Source: Dehalococcoidia bacterium (GTDB lineage Bacteria > Chloroflexota > Dehalococcoidia > Tepidiformales > Tepidiformaceae). Taken from it: a stretch of 42,179 nt of DNA. Below the pieces are notes generated by a model. That model did no database searches, had not been told where the DNA came from, and saw nothing but the letters and a program-made list of their open reading frames with translations. Both the position numbers and the translations under genes were made by a program. Below are positions 1 to 7,934 of this stretch, one piece after another; the first letter of the stretch is position 1, and every line of letters begins with the position of its first letter. The stretch covers positions 1 through 42,179 of the forward strand of contig JAJEIT010000024.1 of the NCBI GenBank assembly GCA_022827945.1, read 5' to 3'.

Positions 1-1
1 G

Positions 2-757
2 CCGGTGATCGTGATCGTGGAGATGCTGGGCGTGCCCGGAGACGACCTGCAGAAGTTCAAGTACTGGTCCGATATCACCGTGGAAGCGATGGGCGCCGAG
101 GACCCAACGCCCTGGGCGGCGGAGATGGGCGAGCTGGCCGCCTACCTGCTGGGCGTGATCCGAGAGCGCCGGGCGAGCCCGCGCGACGACCTCATCAGCG
201 AGCTCGTGACGGCCGAGCAGGACGGCAAGGGGCTCACGGACGAGGAGCTCCTCGGGGTCGTGAACCAGCTGTTCGTGGGAGGCAACGAGACGACGACGTC
301 GCTGATCACGAACATGGTCTGGCGGCTGCTGCAGGACCGACCGCTCTGGGAGCGGTTGGTGGCGGACCCGGGCCTGATCGACGCCGCGGTCGAGGAGAGC
401 CTTCGTTTCGACCCGCCCGTCCTGGGCCTCTACCGGACCACGACGAAAGACGTGGAACTCGAGGGAGGGGCGATTCCGAAGGACGCGAAGGTGATGATGC
501 ACTACGCCGCCGCGAACCGGGATCCGGCGGCGTTCCCGTCGCCGGACGAGTTCTCGCTGGACCGCGAGCGCAACCGGCACCTGGGGTTCGGGCTGGGCGT
601 GCACTTCTGCCTGGGGGCGCCGCTGGCGCGGCTGGAGGCTCGCGTCGCGTTGCGCACGCTGCTGCAGCGCTGCCCCGACCTGCAGCTCCTGGGCGACGGC
701 GAGCGGATCGCTCCGTTCTTCCTGTGGGGAAGGCGCCGGCTCCCGGTCTCGGGGTAG
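2..757 (+). CDS. Cytochrome P450, C-terminal part (5' end outside window)
   Basis: Heme-thiolate monooxygenase; substrate unknown. The reading frame is already open at the window edge (PVIVIVEMLGVP, a typical mid-protein P450 segment), so about the first third is missing and the GTG at 5 is probably not the start. Visible landmarks in order are the I-helix oxygen-activation segment FVGGNETTTS, the K-helix ExxR in EESLRF, and the heme loop HLGFGLGVHFCLGAP with the axial cysteine at codon 203 of the visible frame. The acidic-alcohol pair of the I-helix (E-T) is intact, so the enzyme looks functional. An MFS exporter follows 32 nt downstream with its own promoter-like box. Family assignment is secure; reaction cannot be told. 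Confidence 0.95.
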   Translation, partial: PVIVIVEMLGVPGDDLQKFKYWSDITVEAMGAEDPTPWAAEMGELAAYLLGVIRERRASPRDDLISELVTAEQDGKGLTDEELLGVVNQLFVGGNETTTSLITNMVWRLLQDRPLWERLVADPGLIDAAVEESLRFDPPVLGLYRTTTKDVELEGGAIPKDAKVMMHYAAANRDPAAFPSPDEFSLDRERNRHLGFGLGVHFCLGAPLARLEARVALRTLLQRCPDLQLLGDGERIAPFFLWGRRRLPVSG

Positions 758-774
758 GGACACCCGCAGCCCTG

Positions 775-780
775 TAGCAT
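775..780 (+). promoter_or_regulatory. -10-like box TAGCAT, near-leaderless promoter for first MFS gene
   Basis: TAGCAT (TANNNT class) ends 9 nt before the GTG start at 790. The second, paralogous MFS gene has the same hexamer at exactly the same distance. No Shine-Dalgarno sequence lies between box and start, which points to a leaderless or nearly leaderless mRNA. No convincing -35 is visible. Confidence 0.45.
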
Positions 781-789
781 CGCCCGAAC

Positions 790-2142
790 GTGGCATCCCT
801 TTCCGAGACGAAGGCTGGACCTGTCGAGGTTTCGATCGAGGGCGGGCGGGGTCTCTCCCGCTCGACCTTCGCCGTCTTCCGGCAGAAGCCGTTCGCCCTG
901 CTGTGGGGAAACACGATCACGTTCGCCCTCTCGCAGGCGATCCAGCAGTTCACCTTCGCCTGGCTGGCGCTCGACATCGCCGGCGACGAAGGCGTCGAGC
1001 TCTGGGCCGGATTCACGGCAGGGTCGGGGACGGTCGTTGGCCTCGTCATCGCCGCGCTGGGCCTGCCCGTGCTCTTCTTCGGGCTCTACGCGGGAATCCT
1101 CACCGATCGCATGGACCGGCGCGTGCTCCTCTTCGGCACGCAGCTCGGCGGAATCGCCCTTGCGGCCGGCGCGGCGACGCTCGTGGCTATGGGGTCGCTG
1201 AACATCTGGGGCATCTTCGGCCTCGCATTCGTGCTGGGTTGCACGACGGCCTTCGGGATGCCCGTGCGGCAGGCGATCGTGCCCTCGCTGGTCCCTCCCG
1301 AACGCGTCCTGAACGCCGTCACGCTCATGAACGTGAGCGCCCAGGTTGCGCAGGCGGGGGCGGCGGTCAGCGGCGCCGTCATCGCCTTTGGCGGGATTGA
1401 GTCAGCCTTCGCAGTGCAGGCGGCCCTGCTGACACTGGGACTGCTGGTCCTGATCCCGATCCGCGTGCCCAACGTCCGGAGCGGCACACGGCGACGGATA
1501 CGGGAAGACCTGCGGGAGGGCCTCTCCTTCGTGATCCACCACCCGGGCATCCGGACGCTCATGATCGTGCTGCTGGCCACCGCCCTCGCGATGGCGGGCA
1601 CGTTCCAGGCGCTCCTTCCCAAGATCGCGCTCGACGAGTTGGGCGCGGGCCCGTTCAGGGCCTCCATGCTGTTCACGATCATGCTGGTCGGCACGCTGAT
1701 CACGTCGGTCGTGCTGGCCTCGTTCCGGCGGGTCGACCGGGCGGGGTTCTACTTCCTCTGCACGCTCGTGGCCGGGGGAGTGCTGAACGTCGCGCTGGGC
1801 CTTGCGCCCTGGTATTCCATGGCCCTGGTGATCATGTTCATCACGGGCTTCAACGCCGGGATTTTCATCAACCTGAACATGGCCCTGGTCCAGGCGCACA
1901 CGCCCAACGCGATCATGGGGCGGGTGATGAGCATCTACCAGATGTGCATGGCGGGAGCGATGCCGATCGGCGCACTCATCGCGGGCCCGATGGCGGATGT
2001 CGTGGGTGCACGCTACTGGTTCGCCATCGGCGGCGCGCTGCTCTTCCTGCTCGGCGTCGTGGTTATCGCGACGCAACCGGCCCTGAGGCGGATGAGCTCG
2101 GCGCCCGATCCGGTGGGCACGGCAGCGGCAATGGGCAGGTAG
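790..2142 (+). CDS. MFS transporter, EntS/MFS_3-like exporter (tandem copy 1)
   Basis: A 450-residue polytopic protein with about 12 predicted membrane segments. The major facilitator motif A is present between helices 2 and 3 (GILTDRMDRRVLLF). The sequence around VRQAIVPSLVPPERVLNAVTL, with conserved proline and arginine residues, is typical of the MFS_3/EntS exporter branch, which exports siderophores or drugs by proton antiport. The start is GTG at 790, chosen because a TAGCAT box lies 9 nt upstream and because the N-terminus then matches that of the downstream paralog. The gene at 2214 is a clear tandem duplicate of the same length. Substrate is unknown; proximity to a P450 suggests export of a small organic molecule, which is inference. 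Confidence 0.9.
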   Translation: MASLSETKAGPVEVSIEGGRGLSRSTFAVFRQKPFALLWGNTITFALSQAIQQFTFAWLALDIAGDEGVELWAGFTAGSGTVVGLVIAALGLPVLFFGLYAGILTDRMDRRVLLFGTQLGGIALAAGAATLVAMGSLNIWGIFGLAFVLGCTTAFGMPVRQAIVPSLVPPERVLNAVTLMNVSAQVAQAGAAVSGAVIAFGGIESAFAVQAALLTLGLLVLIPIRVPNVRSGTRRRIREDLREGLSFVIHHPGIRTLMIVLLATALAMAGTFQALLPKIALDELGAGPFRASMLFTIMLVGTLITSVVLASFRRVDRAGFYFLCTLVAGGVLNVALGLAPWYSMALVIMFITGFNAGIFINLNMALVQAHTPNAIMGRVMSIYQMCMAGAMPIGALIAGPMADVVGARYWFAIGGALLFLLGVVVIATQPALRRMSSAPDPVGTAAAMGR

Positions 2143-2198
2143 CGCTGCCGGGTGACGATGGGGCGGCCGCGACCCGCATGGCGGCAGTCCGGGCGCTG

Positions 2199-2204
2199 TA
2201 GCAT
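2199..2204 (+). promoter_or_regulatory. -10-like box TAGCAT, near-leaderless promoter for second MFS gene
   Basis: TAGCAT followed after 9 nt by the GTG start at 2214, without a Shine-Dalgarno sequence. The flanking bases (CTGTAGCATCG) match those in front of the first MFS gene, so the promoter was duplicated together with the gene. Confidence 0.45.
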
Positions 2205-2213
2205 CGGCGGTAC

Positions 2214-3566
2214 GTGGGTTCTGTCTCCGAAACAGCCGCGGACCCGGTAGCGGTTGAGCACGAGGGCCGCGGGCTCTCGCACTCGACGTTCGCCGCGTTC
2301 CGCTCGAAGCCGTTCACGCTGCTGTGGGCGAACACGATCACGTTCGCGCTCTCGCAATCGATCCAGCAGTTCACGTTCGCCTGGCTGGCGATCGAGATCG
2401 GGGAAGGCGGCGTACAGCTCTGGTCCGGATTCACGGTGGGCGAGGGAGCCGTGCTCGGGTTCGTCATCGCGGCCCTGGGCCTGCCCATCCTCCTCTTCGG
2501 GCTCTACGCCGGCATCCTCGCGGACCGGCTCGACCGGCGCTTGCTCCTCTTCGGGAGCCAGGGGGCGGGCATCGCGATCACGGCGGGGGCGGCCACGCTG
2601 GTGGCGATGGGCTCGCTGAACATCTGGGGCGTCCTCGCGCTGGCGTTCGTACTCGGCTCCGCCGTCGCCTTTGGAATGCCCGTACGCCAGGCGATCGTGC
2701 CGTCGCTCGTGCCTCCCGAACGCGTCCTGAACGCAGTGACCCTCATGAACGTGGGAGCGCAGGTCGCCACGGGCGGCGCGGTGATCAGCGGCGCGGTCAT
2801 CGAGCTCGGCGGCATTTCCGCGGCCTTTGCGGCGCAGGCGGCGCTGCTGACGCTCGGGCTGCTCGCACTCATCCCCCTGCGCGTTCCCACGGTGCGAGCG
2901 GGCATCTCCCGCCGGATGGGTGAAGACCTGCGGGAGGGGTTCACCTTCGTGGTTCACCACGCGGGCATTCGCTCGCTCATGGTCGCCCTGCTGGCGACCT
3001 CGCTGGTGATTGGAGGAGCGTTCCAGGCGCTGCTCCCGAAGATCGCCGTCGACGACCTGGACGCGGGGCCCTTCCAGGCCTCGATGCTGTTCACGGTGAT
3101 GCTCGGCGGCACGCTGATCACGTCCCTCGTGCTCGCGTCGTTCCGGCGGGTAGACCGCGCCGGGTTCTACTTCCTCATGACACTGGTGGTCGGCGGCTTC
3201 CTGAACATCGGGCTGGGAGTGGCGCCGTGGTACACCCTGGCCCTCGTCATCATGTTCGTCACGGGGTGGAACGCGGGCTTCTTCACGAACCTGAACATGG
3301 CGCTCGTCCAGGCGCACACGCCGAACGCGATCATGGGCCGCGTGATGAGCATGTATCAGCTCTGCATGGCGGGAGCGATGCCCCTCGGCGCCCTCGTGGC
3401 CGGCCTGATGGCGGACGTGGTGGGGGCACAGGAGTGGTATGCGATCTGCGGCGTGGGGCTGCTGCTTCTGGGCGTCGTCATGGTCACCACGCAGACCGAC
3501 CTGCGCCGCATGAGCTCGGCGCCCGACCCGAAACGGGATGCGGTGGCGGGCGCGGTCGGCCGCTAG
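2214..3566 (+). CDS. MFS transporter, EntS/MFS_3-like exporter (tandem copy 2)
   Basis: A 450-residue paralog of the preceding gene, collinear along its whole length. It shares segments such as KPFTLLWANTITFALSQSIQQ and the C-terminal RRMSSAPDP. Motif A reads GILADRLDRRLLLF, closer to the family consensus than in copy 1. About 12 membrane segments are expected. The GTG start at 2214 sits 9 nt after a TAGCAT box, as in copy 1. The two copies differ at many positions spread over the protein, so the duplication is not recent, and retention of both implies different substrates or dosage need (inference). It converges with a small minus-strand gene ending at 3650. Confidence 0.9.
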   Translation: MGSVSETAADPVAVEHEGRGLSHSTFAAFRSKPFTLLWANTITFALSQSIQQFTFAWLAIEIGEGGVQLWSGFTVGEGAVLGFVIAALGLPILLFGLYAGILADRLDRRLLLFGSQGAGIAITAGAATLVAMGSLNIWGVLALAFVLGSAVAFGMPVRQAIVPSLVPPERVLNAVTLMNVGAQVATGGAVISGAVIELGGISAAFAAQAALLTLGLLALIPLRVPTVRAGISRRMGEDLREGFTFVVHHAGIRSLMVALLATSLVIGGAFQALLPKIAVDDLDAGPFQASMLFTVMLGGTLITSLVLASFRRVDRAGFYFLMTLVVGGFLNIGLGVAPWYTLALVIMFVTGWNAGFFTNLNMALVQAHTPNAIMGRVMSMYQLCMAGAMPLGALVAGLMADVVGAQEWYAICGVGLLLLGVVMVTTQTDLRRMSSAPDPKRDAVAGAVGR

Positions 3567-3649
3567 CCGCCGAGAGAAGGTCCAGGGGACCGTCGTCAGA
3601 TCAACGCGGTCGACTGACGATGGATGCAGGCAAGCTGGAACGCTTCGAA

Positions 3650-3904
3650 CTACGAAACGACGAAATACACGGCCCCATCGCGGACCCAGGTGTCGGCGCT
3701 CTTGCCGACACGCTTGGCGGCACGGGAGATGCGGAGTGCGAGACCACGAGTCGTTTCGCCCTCTTCAGGAGTGAGCTTTCCCGCTTCATCGGACTTCACC
3801 GAATTGACGTAGTCCTCGTACTGTCGCATTCGGGCAGTAAGACGGCCCGTCTGCTTCATCGGACCTGGAGCAGCCGATGCCTTTACGGTTGAAAACTTCA
3901 CCAT
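3650..3904 (-). CDS. Small basic protein of unknown function (84 aa)
   Basis: Not recognised. The 84-residue product begins MVKFSTVKASAAPGPMKQTG, is rich in Lys and Arg and has a helical-looking centre (RMRQYEDYVNSVKSDEAG). It ends in RAAKRVGKSADTWVRDGAVYFVVS. The C-terminus could be a small nucleic-acid-binding or antitoxin-like fold, but no motif proves this. A longer in-frame start exists at 3988. The ATG at 3904 is preferred because AGGAGT lies 8 nt upstream. Base composition is less GC-rich than in neighbouring genes, suggesting acquisition by transfer. It stands alone between a convergent MFS gene and a divergent DUF3500 gene. Confidence 0.6.
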   Translation of the reverse strand: MVKFSTVKASAAPGPMKQTGRLTARMRQYEDYVNSVKSDEAGKLTPEEGETTRGLALRISRAAKRVGKSADTWVRDGAVYFVVS

Positions 3905-3934
3905 TGGTTGAGACTCCTGCGAATTGTGCATCAC

Positions 3935-3940
3935 AGAATA
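3935..3940 (-). promoter_or_regulatory. Possible extended -10 (TGC-TATTCT) for the small gene
   Basis: On the minus strand TATTCT is preceded by TGC, forming an extended -10 element about 30 nt before the ATG at 3904. The -35 region (TGTGAA, 18 nt spacing) is poor. The rest of the 265-bp gap up to the DUF3500 gene shows no other convincing signal on this strand. Confidence 0.3.
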
Positions 3941-4169
3941 GCAGTACAGATTGGGAAGTTCACACCGGCGTAGCGATAACAGATGCACTCTAGTGCCCGA
4001 CGAGGGCTCCAGGACAACTCTCGAACAAGGGGCGACTCTTCAGGCCCCTGTGGTTGCGTCCCCTGCGGTCCTCGAAAGCGCCTCTCGGCACGCCGTGGGG
4101 GCCTGCGGTACTCCGGTGCTTCACGCGGCCTCCCGCGGGCCGTAGGCTGCGCGGCGATCGGAGGTCAGG

Positions 4170-5297
4170 ATGAGCGTCGCCGCGAAGGATGTCGTTGCAC
4201 GAATGGCGGAGGCGGCCAGCGACTGGCTGGACTCGCTGCCGGAGGAGCTGCGTTCCGCGGCGAACCCACCCTTTGCCGACCCGCGCCGGGAGATCTGGTA
4301 CTACACGCCGACGAACCACGAAGGCGTGCCCATGGCCGACCTCAACGTGCGGCAGGTGCAGCTCGCGCACCGGCTGCTGGCCTCGGGCCTGAGCCTGCCC
4401 GCCTACCGGCGAGCGACCGTCATCATGAACCTGGAAGCGTGGCAGGACGCGCTCGGCGGGTGGCGTATCCCGCGGGGGTCCATGCGGGGCACGATGCACG
4501 GGCAGGATCCGGCGATGTACTTCGCAATGGTCTTCGGGGAGCCCGGAAGCGATGCCTGGGGATGGCGCTTCGGCGGGCACCACGTCTCGGTGCACAACAC
4601 GATCGTGAACGGCGAGATCGTGTCGGTGACGCCCACGTTCTTCGGGGCGAACCCGCACGAGGCCGACCTGAGCGACTACCAGACGCTGCGCCCCGTCGCG
4701 GGCGAGGAGGACATCGCGCGCGAGCTCGTGCACAGCCTCGACACGGAGCAGCGGTCGGTTGCGATCATCTCGAAGGCGGCGCCCTTCGACATCGTGCAGT
4801 CGAACCGCTCGCGAGTGGAGGACGGGGCGCAGCCGGAATGGATCTCGATGGTCTTCAACGGGTTGCCGGACCAGGGCACGGCCGATCGCCTCACGATCAT
4901 GCAGGACGACCTGGACAGCCGGCAGGCCATGACGGACGCCGACCGCGCGGCGGCGCGCTACTCGCTCACGCCCAAGGGGCTGGCGGCCGCGGGCATGTCG
5001 CAGGCGCAGCTCGCGATCCTCGAGGCGCTCCTGCGGGAGTACACGCAGCGCCTTCCCGAGCCCATGGCGGCAGCCGAGCACGAGCGACTCATGGGCATCC
5101 TGCCGGACCTGCACTTCGCCTGGGCCGGCGGCATCGAACGGAAGCAGCCGCACTACTACCGGCTGCAGGGACCGCGCGTGCTGATCGAGTACGACTGCGT
5201 CCAGAATGACGCCAACCACAGCCACACGGTCTGGCGCGATCCGGAGGGCGACTTCGGGCGCGACCTGCTGGCGGAGCACTACGCGGCGGCGCATTGA
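4170..5297 (+). CDS. DUF3500 family protein
   Basis: The 375-residue product matches the DUF3500 family as I recognise it: WYYTP near the start, MNLEAWQDAL, the MYFAMVFGEPGSDAWGWRFGGHH segment (residues about 110-135) and HNTIVNGEIVSVTPTFFGANP (about 137-158). The C-terminus has HYYRLQGPRVLIEYD and the NDANHSHTVWRDPEGDFG segment. The family is often annotated as hypothetical; some members are secreted, but no signal peptide is visible here. The function is unknown. The ATG at 4170 has GGAGG 5 nt upstream, and a TAGGCT box lies about 23 nt before the start. It precedes a P450 gene by 99 nt, so the two may be cotranscribed, perhaps in breakdown of an organic substrate (inference). Confidence 0.85.
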   Translation: MSVAAKDVVARMAEAASDWLDSLPEELRSAANPPFADPRREIWYYTPTNHEGVPMADLNVRQVQLAHRLLASGLSLPAYRRATVIMNLEAWQDALGGWRIPRGSMRGTMHGQDPAMYFAMVFGEPGSDAWGWRFGGHHVSVHNTIVNGEIVSVTPTFFGANPHEADLSDYQTLRPVAGEEDIARELVHSLDTEQRSVAIISKAAPFDIVQSNRSRVEDGAQPEWISMVFNGLPDQGTADRLTIMQDDLDSRQAMTDADRAAARYSLTPKGLAAAGMSQAQLAILEALLREYTQRLPEPMAAAEHERLMGILPDLHFAWAGGIERKQPHYYRLQGPRVLIEYDCVQNDANHSHTVWRDPEGDFGRDLLAEHYAAAH

Positions 5298-5298
5298 T

Positions 5299-5330
5299 GG
5301 TGATCGGTGGTCGGTGATCGGTGTTCGGTC
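5299..5330 (+). repeat. Short direct repeat GGTGATCGGTG, two exact copies and one degenerate
   Basis: GGTGATCGGTG occurs at 5299-5309 and 5313-5323, with a degenerate third copy (GGTGTTCGGTC) at 5320-5330, directly after the DUF3500 stop codon. It lies outside coding sequence and shows no hairpin. It may be an intergenic repeat family of this genome; only one locus is visible. Confidence 0.6.
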
Positions 5331-5396
5331 TCCACCACCCATCCACCGGCGGCGACGGATCCTGAACACGGAACAGAACGCACCAGGAGAAACACG

Positions 5397-6677
5397 ATGA
5401 GCGAGACGACCCAGAAGACGCCCGAGGACTTCAACTTCCTCGACCCGGAGGTGCAGGACTGCCCCTACGAGGCGTACCAGGTGCTGCGCGACCAGGCGCC
5501 GGTCTACCAGGATCCGCACACGGGCCAGTACGTGATCTCGCGCTTCGAGGACCTGCGCGAGGTGCTGCTCGATACGGAGAACTTTGGGAACGGGGGCAAT
5601 CGCGCCGCTCAGGCCGAGGCGAGGCCCCAGTTGACCGAGCGCCAGATGCGCATGCTCGCGGTGTACGAGGAGAACAACGGCTGGCTCCCGGAACCGACGC
5701 TGGCGGCTCGCGACGACCCGAACCACCGTCAGATGCGGAACATGTTCGACAAGGCGTTCCGGCCGGGGAAGATCAAGCAGCTCGACCCGTTCGTCGAGAG
5801 CGTCGCGAACCGGCTCTTCGACGCGTTCATCGAGGACGGGCACTGCGACTGGGTCCACCAGTTCGCGGTGCCGCTACCGCTCACCGTGATCGGGCACCAG
5901 ATGGGCGTGAAGGAAGAGGACATCTGGCTCATCAAGCGCGCCACCGACGCGTGGGTCCGGCGGTTCGGCCAGATGGTGAGCGAGGAGGAGGAGAAGGAGG
6001 CGCTCGAGCTGGAGATCGAGGCGCAGCACTACTTCAAGAAGGTGTTCGACCGCCTGCGGGAGGAGCCCGACGACACGCTCCTCTCCGACCTAGTCAACAC
6101 GGAGATCCCGGAGTGGGGCCGCACCCTCACGGACGGTGAGCTGCAGTCAGAGATGATGTCGGACACCTTCGTCGGGGGTTCGGAGACGAGCACGAACGCC
6201 ATCGGCGAGGGCGTCAAGATCCTGATCGAGCAGCCGGAGATCTGGGAGCAGCTCAAGTCGGACCCGGACACGTACCTGCGCACGTTCGTGGAGGAGGTGC
6301 TGCGGCTGGAGTCACCGGTGCAGATGCTGGGGCGGGTCGCGCTGAACGACGTGGAGATGCACGGCGTGACGATCCCGGCGGGGGCGTCGATCGGGACGCG
6401 CTACGCCGCCGCCAACCGCGACGAGCGCCGCTTCGAGTGTCCGGCTGACGTTGACCTGGAGCGCAAGAACCCCATGGCGCACCTCACCTTCGGGGCGGGC
6501 ATCCACTACTGCCTCGGCGCCCCGCTCGCGCGTCGCGAGCTGTACTACAGCTTCAAGACGCTCGTGGAGCGGGTCGACGAGATGTGGTTCGCGCCGGGAA
6601 AGAACGACTTCAAGCACCACCCGCACATGTTCCTGCGGGCCCTGAAGGAGCTCCACATCGAGTTCAAGGCGAAGTAG
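5397..6677 (+). CDS. Cytochrome P450 (full length)
   Basis: A complete 426-residue bacterial class I-type P450. Landmarks in order: WVHQFAVPLPLTVIGHQMGV, the I-helix FVGGSETSTNAI (from about residue 258), the K-helix EEVLRLESP, the segment YAAANRDERRF, and the heme loop HLTFGAGIHYCLGAPL with axial Cys372. The ATG at 5397 is chosen over an in-frame GTG at 5307 because AGGAGA lies 7 nt upstream and the longer version would run through the direct repeat. No ferredoxin or reductase partner is in the window. A solute-binding lipoprotein gene starts 10 nt downstream. Relatives in Chloroflexota and Actinobacteria act on steroids, terpenes or xenobiotics, but the substrate cannot be read from sequence. 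Confidence 0.96.
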   Translation: MSETTQKTPEDFNFLDPEVQDCPYEAYQVLRDQAPVYQDPHTGQYVISRFEDLREVLLDTENFGNGGNRAAQAEARPQLTERQMRMLAVYEENNGWLPEPTLAARDDPNHRQMRNMFDKAFRPGKIKQLDPFVESVANRLFDAFIEDGHCDWVHQFAVPLPLTVIGHQMGVKEEDIWLIKRATDAWVRRFGQMVSEEEEKEALELEIEAQHYFKKVFDRLREEPDDTLLSDLVNTEIPEWGRTLTDGELQSEMMSDTFVGGSETSTNAIGEGVKILIEQPEIWEQLKSDPDTYLRTFVEEVLRLESPVQMLGRVALNDVEMHGVTIPAGASIGTRYAAANRDERRFECPADVDLERKNPMAHLTFGAGIHYCLGAPLARRELYYSFKTLVERVDEMWFAPGKNDFKHHPHMFLRALKELHIEFKAK

Positions 6678-6687
6678 CGGGCGGCGA

Positions 6688-7923
6688 ATGAACATTCGCC
6701 GAAGGCTTCCGGTCTTCCTGCTGGCCCTGGGGGCAGCGTTCGCGCTGCTGGCGGGATCGCTCGCGGCCTGCAGCGGCGACGAGGAGCCCCCACCCCTGAA
6801 GGTCGGCCTGCTGCTGCACTTCGGCGACAGTCCCTCCCAGACCACGCTCGGGCGGCAACGCGCCTTCGACCTCGCGATCAAGCACATCAACGCCGGCGGC
6901 GGCGTCTTCGGTCGGGACGTGGAGGTGGCGGTGGGCGACGCTACCATCGACGCGGCCGGGGAAGCGCGGCGGCTGGTCGAGGAAGAGGGTGTTCACGCCA
7001 TCGTCGGCCCGAGCAGCAGCGCCGCGTCCCTGCTCGTGATCGAAGCGATCCTCGGGGACGTCGGCGTGCCCATCATCAGCCCCTCGGCCAGCTCGCCCCG
7101 GCTCACCTCCGCCGCCGACGACGACTTCTTCTTCCGCACCGTCCTCTCGGATATCGCCCAGGGGCCGGTCCTCGCCCAGCTGACGCGTGAGCTGGGATTC
7201 GACAACGTCGGCATCGCCTACCGCGACGACGCCTGGGGCCAGGGACTGGCCGCGGCCTTCGAGGGCGCCTGGACGGGCGAGGTCGTTTCCGTGGCCATCG
7301 CCCCCGACCAGGAGAGCTACCTCGCCGAGGTCCGCCGGAGCGCGAGCGGGGGCGCCCAGGCCCTCATCGTGCTCACCTTCGGGACGGAAGGGGAGATTGT
7401 CGTGCGCGAGGCGATGGAGAACGGGCTCTACGACCAGTTCCTGTTCGGCGACGCGCTCCGGCGTCCGGAGCTGATCGAGGCGATCGGCGCGAACCGCCTG
7501 GGCGGCAGGTACGGGGTCTCGGGCGCGCACGAGCACGGCACGCCCGCCGCCGAAGCGTGGGAGGCGGCCATGCTCACCGAGTACGGCGAGGTTCCCGACC
7601 TGACCTATATCCGCGAGACGTACGACGCCACCATTGCCATCGCGCTCGCCGCCCAGGCCGCCGGCGGGGTGGAGGGCGCCGCCATCCGCGATGCGCTGCG
7701 CGCCGTGGGCTCGGCGCCCGGCGAGGTCGTGATCGCGGGGCCGGAGGGCGTCGCGCGCGCCCTCCGCATCCTCGGGGACGGCGGCAAGGTCGACTACGAG
7801 GGCGCGGCCGGAACGGTCGACTGGGACGAGAACGGCGATCTCGCGCGGGGGGCGGTCGCCATCTGGCGCTTCACCGCCGACGGCTCCATCGAGGACGTCG
7901 ACCTGGTCGTCTACGAACGCTGA
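6688..7923 (+). CDS. ABC transporter substrate-binding lipoprotein (branched-chain amino acid type)
   Basis: A 411-residue periplasmic-binding-protein type I (Peripla_BP_6) protein. It starts with a lipoprotein signal peptide: NIRRR, a hydrophobic stretch VFLLALGAAFALLAG, and lipobox LAAC with Cys28 as the lipidated residue. The mature part begins KVGLLLHFGDS, followed by KHINAGGGVFGRDVEV and VEEEGVHAIVGPSSSAAS, all typical of LivJ/amide-binding proteins. It would sit on the outer face of the membrane and deliver an amino acid or organic amide to an ABC permease. No livHMGF permease or ATPase genes are adjacent, so its partner must be elsewhere or it acts as a sensor. It starts 10 nt after the P450 stop. 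Confidence 0.9.
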   Translation: MNIRRRLPVFLLALGAAFALLAGSLAACSGDEEPPPLKVGLLLHFGDSPSQTTLGRQRAFDLAIKHINAGGGVFGRDVEVAVGDATIDAAGEARRLVEEEGVHAIVGPSSSAASLLVIEAILGDVGVPIISPSASSPRLTSAADDDFFFRTVLSDIAQGPVLAQLTRELGFDNVGIAYRDDAWGQGLAAAFEGAWTGEVVSVAIAPDQESYLAEVRRSASGGAQALIVLTFGTEGEIVVREAMENGLYDQFLFGDALRRPELIEAIGANRLGGRYGVSGAHEHGTPAAEAWEAAMLTEYGEVPDLTYIRETYDATIAIALAAQAAGGVEGAAIRDALRAVGSAPGEVVIAGPEGVARALRILGDGGKVDYEGAAGTVDWDENGDLARGAVAIWRFTADGSIEDVDLVVYER

Positions 7924-7934
7924 GGAGAGCAAAC

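Noticed and set aside
3594-3619. CGTCAG/CTGACG inverted repeat between MFS copy 2 and the small convergent gene as a terminator
   Set aside because: Six-base stem with a 14-nt loop and no T tract on either strand; not supported as a terminator.
3990-5858. Long minus-strand open frame (622 codons)
   Set aside because: It is antisense to DUF3500 and the P450; its product is low-complexity Arg/Val/Leu sequence typical of antisense frames in GC-rich DNA.
7557-7934. N-terminal extension of the nuclease-like gene overlapping the lipoprotein gene
   Set aside because: The extension is an Arg/Gly-rich frame shadow; ATG 7935 has a proper ribosome-binding site and starts a sensible protein.
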